From a virus: DNA of 30,039 bases. Shown here piece by piece: positions 28,297 to 30,039 of this stretch; position 1 is the stretch's first letter, and the number at the start of each line of letters is the position of its first letter. The notes under the pieces are model-generated. The model had not been told where the DNA came from, made no database searches, and worked only from the letters and a program-made list of their open reading frames with translations. Where the stretch lies: the IMG/VR virus record IMGVR_UViG_3300028569_000124, positions 1 through 30,039 of that record. One strand, given 5' to 3'. A program made the translations under genes and the position numbers.

Positions 28297-29030
28297 AGGT
28301 TGTCAAAAGCTATCTTGGGTGTTTTACCCATCGATATTTTCTGGGGAAGGTTCCATCGATTTTTAGCTTCATGAGCAGGACTGGTTGTTGTGTAAATCCA
28401 ACGACTGTCTTGATCTTCTGCTTTACCTTCGACGGTAGTAGCATTGTTGCCTTTACCTTGCACTTCTGTCTTGATACTGATTTGGATACTCATGTTTAGC
28501 ATGAATACAAAACCAGCCCATGACCGAACAACTTCACGACATTCTTTGTGCATAAGAATAACGTGAGACAAATAGTCAGCACCAAGGGTATTAGGTACAG
28601 AAGCTGTGCTCATGTGACCTAAGAAAATTGTGTGAACACCTTGCGAGTTCTTCTGCGTACAAAGATCGAGAAGGTTTTGAAATACCGGTGGTGCGTATTT
28701 GTTTGGACCTTCTGACCAAGCATTGAACTTAGAGAAATCTCCATCGAAATACTTTGTGAGTACATAATCGAATACGAGCTTCTGAATTCCTTTCAAACCA
28801 TCGAACAAGAGTGTACCAGAAGTACATTTTTTGATACGATCAACAAGTTGTTCGAAAGTTGTGATTTGAATGTCAATACTATCTTGTGGAACAGCACCGA
28901 CATCTTCAAGATATTGATAACCATTCTCACCGATAGAAAGACACGTTACTGGTCCAGGAAATTGTAAACCAAGACTGGTTTTACCCATCCCTTCTTTACC
29001 GTAGATTACTCCCGCTAAACCTCTAGCCAT
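28263..29030 (-). CDS. Sak4-like RecA-fold recombination ATPase
   Basis: A 255-residue ATPase. VIYGKEGMGKTSLGLQFPG (about 8-26) is Walker A; GTLLFDGLKG (about 92-101) is Walker B; IFLGHMSTA (about 145-153) resembles motif C of the AAA_24/Sak4 group. These proteins promote single-strand annealing and strand exchange and usually sit with a DUF669-type binding protein, as here. The end (KISMGKTPKIAFDNLWKYVP) is typical in length. ATG at 29030 overlaps the previous gene by 8 bases. One motif copy at 28341 encodes LPQKIS. Confidence 0.75.
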   Translation of the reverse strand: MARGLAGVIYGKEGMGKTSLGLQFPGPVTCLSIGENGYQYLEDVGAVPQDSIDIQITTFEQLVDRIKKCTSGTLLFDGLKGIQKLVFDYVLTKYFDGDFSKFNAWSEGPNKYAPPVFQNLLDLCTQKNSQGVHTIFLGHMSTASVPNTLGADYLSHVILMHKECREVVRSWAGFVFMLNMSIQISIKTEVQGKGNNATTVEGKAEDQDSRWIYTTTSPAHEAKNRWNLPQKISMGKTPKIAFDNLWKYVPDSYKK

Positions 29031-29262
29031 TGTGAAATCCGATTGTTTGAGTGTTTGAATCGTTAATGTGAGCTTGAACTAAATTTTCAGCAAACCAAGC
29101 TTTATATCTAGTTGCTTCGTTCCACCATTCAACTTCGTAAGTGATCTTGTCGAACTGGATAGAAACTTGTAAAACTGTACCTTTAATAGTTTGCTCTGTG
29201 TTGTGCAATCTAAAAAGGTAAACAGTAGAACCACACGCAATAACTTTAAGAGTTTTCTTCAT
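29023..29262 (-). CDS. Small beta-barrel-like protein
   Basis: A 79-residue protein, MKKTLKVIACGSTVYLFRLH then TIKGTVLQVSIQFDKITYEV and EWWNEATRYKAWF. The strands and Trp pair suggest an SH3/Tudor-like barrel, a shape common in small phage proteins. It overlaps genes on both sides by a few bases. No function assigned. Confidence 0.5.
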   Translation of the reverse strand: MKKTLKVIACGSTVYLFRLHNTEQTIKGTVLQVSIQFDKITYEVEWWNEATRYKAWFAENLVQAHINDSNTQTIGFHNG

Positions 29263-29542
29263 TTTTCTTTCTTGAAAGTTTAATTGTGTGAAGGACAGAT
29301 CGAAGACGAGTTTGGAGTTTACGAAGAGCCGGGGTTGGAATTAAATCAGGATCTTTCCAAGTTGTAATTGGACGTAGCTCTAATTCAACTAAACCCAAAA
29401 TTGCTTTCATTTCATCTTCTGTGAGTTGAAATAGTGAGCTATACAGATTATCTTCTTTTGTGCTTTCAAGAATAATCGGTACATGGCCACAAACCGGTGT
29501 AGACTTAAACTTAGGAGTTGTTGTCTTTCTTTTCTCTGGCAT
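29246..29542 (-). CDS. Hypothetical basic protein
   Basis: A 98-residue protein from the ATG at 29542 (MPEKRKTTTPKFKSTPVCGH); the only earlier start in the frame is a TTG deep in the previous gene. A basic N-terminus is followed by helices FQLTEDEMKAILGLVELELR and LRKLQTRLRSVLHTIKL. AAGGAA is 15 bases ahead, too far for a good site. It overlaps 29511-30039 by 32 bases. Function unknown. Confidence 0.5.
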   Translation of the reverse strand: MPEKRKTTTPKFKSTPVCGHVPIILESTKEDNLYSSLFQLTEDEMKAILGLVELELRPITTWKDPDLIPTPALRKLQTRLRSVLHTIKLSRKKNEENS

Positions 29543-30039
29543 CGTTGCTGTCAAACTTTCCTTTAGGGTATCGTTTTTGAAGTTTGGTTTTGTTTTGGAG
29601 AATGAAGTACTCAAGTGGTTTACCTACAGTGTAGGCAAAGTATTTGATTGCAGGAAGCAGTTTGTAACCTAGACCGTTGAAGTCTATGTCTTGATGTCGA
29701 TAGAAGATTTGTCGCTTGACAAGATCAGCTATGTCTTCAATGATCTGTTGTGCGTGTTGTTTGCTTTCACAAACAATAATTTCGGACACCCTCACTGTCC
29801 CTGGGGTGGTTAGGTTGTGCAACATGAATGCGTAGTAGCACATGTCACCGATTTCTTTTTCTACTTTCTTTTGTTGAAGTTGTAGTTCAGGATTGTCTCG
29901 ATCTACAAAAGATTGTAGTTCATAGTGTTTGTCTAACTCGTTTTGGTATTCTACAAACTCACAGATAAATCCGTAAGCTGCATGAAGTTGATTGAGAATA
30001 CCACAGACGGTGTTTAGGTCGATGTCTGTGATTGTCGCA
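29511..30039 (-). CDS. MazG-like nucleotide pyrophosphohydrolase (5' end outside window)
   Basis: The frame is open to the window edge, at least 175 residues, so internal Met codons such as that at 29843 are not the start. Patterns fit all-alpha NTP pyrophosphohydrolases of phages: FICEFVEYQNELDK (E-x2-E-like), KKVEKEIGDMCYYAFML (the E-x2-D metal-binding motif) and a conserved end LQKRYPKGKFDSNDAREKK. Such enzymes remove unwanted or signalling nucleotides such as dUTP or (p)ppGpp analogues. It opens the nucleotide-metabolism group with ThyX and Nmad1. One motif copy at 29801 encodes TTPGTV. Confidence 0.7.
   Translation of the reverse strand, partial: ATITDIDLNTVCGILNQLHAAYGFICEFVEYQNELDKHYELQSFVDRDNPELQLQQKKVEKEIGDMCYYAFMLHNLTTPGTVRVSEIIVCESKQHAQQIIEDIADLVKRQIFYRHQDIDFNGLGYKLLPAIKYFAYTVGKPLEYFILQNKTKLQKRYPKGKFDSNDAREKKDNNS

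Larger units (their letters stand above)
598..29806 (+). repeat. Dispersed polar motif, consensus TTCTCCTGGGGNRG
   Basis: Perfect CTGGGG cores begin at 598, 1797, 2862, 6834, 8500, 9751, 10498, 13598, 14299, 15343, 17041, 17334, 18044, 18769, 19148, 20554, 22803, 23477, 25252, 25738, 28341 and 29801. Weaker relatives lie near 4725, 14536, 15115, 15334, 18301, 22101, 24346, 26237 and 27388. Pyrimidines precede and purines follow, so many copies form a short imperfect stem (for example CTCC-TGGG-GGAG at 6832, TCTC-CTGG-GAGA at 24344). All face the same way, opposite to transcription. A reversed near-copy was seen only at about 15452. Confidence 0.8.

Noticed and set aside
1-30039. CRISPR arrays, insertion sequences or rRNA genes.
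   Set aside because: No regularly spaced direct repeats, transposase motifs or rRNA-like sequence were seen.

Overview
The window is a stretch of a tailed double-stranded DNA phage genome. Every gene I can support lies on the minus strand, so transcription runs from high to low coordinates. Genes are packed end to end, and many stop codons overlap the next start (ATGA, TTGA, GTGA). A portal, a capsid protein, a tail tube candidate, tail-chaperone-like genes and a tape measure protein are present and no tail sheath is seen, which suggests a siphovirus-like virion (inference). The host is not shown directly. One secreted Cys-rich protein (26361-27002) has a C-terminal pattern I associate with planctomycete proteins, a weak hint only.

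Layout in transcription order. (1) 30039-23253, nucleotide metabolism and recombination: a partial MazG-like pyrophosphohydrolase, a Sak4-like ATPase, its probable ssDNA-binding partner, a secreted Cys-rich protein, a tRNA-like RNA, an Nmad1 (DUF1599) protein with a short paralogue of its N-terminal domain, ThyX, and several small proteins. (2) 23256-18922, replication: a family A DNA polymerase with 3'-5' exonuclease, a small protein, and a zinc-finger/Toprim primase fused to a P-loop ATPase. (3) 18922-16549, the terminase large subunit and a small protein. (4) 16550-16323, a strong sigma70-type promoter with two identical inverted repeats placed around it. (5) 16322-9054, accessory, host-interaction or lysis genes: a subtilisin-like protease, signal-peptide and beta-rich proteins, a fibre with a carbohydrate-binding-like C-terminus, a metzincin-like protease, a holin candidate and small genes. 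(6) 8950-1, virion genes: portal, a fused prohead protease/scaffold/major capsid protein, a DUF6527 protein, a DUF2190 cement candidate, a non-coding block with two tRNA-like RNAs, head-tail joining proteins, tail tube, overlapping tail chaperone genes and the tape measure protein.

The most unusual signal is a short polar motif, consensus TTCTCCTGGGGNRG on the plus strand (CYNCCCCAGGAGAA in the mRNA). I count 22 copies with a perfect CTGGGG core and about nine weaker ones, nearly all in one orientation and roughly one per kilobase. Inside genes it is read in all three frames; just before several genes it sits where the ribosome binding site should be. It is absent from 10.51-13.59 kb, a block that also looks richer in G+C and may be a later acquisition. 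Other points of interest are three RNAs with tRNA acceptor and T arms but abnormal middles, the operator pair at 16.4-16.5 kb, and a coding stretch near 10.7-11.0 kb split over frames.
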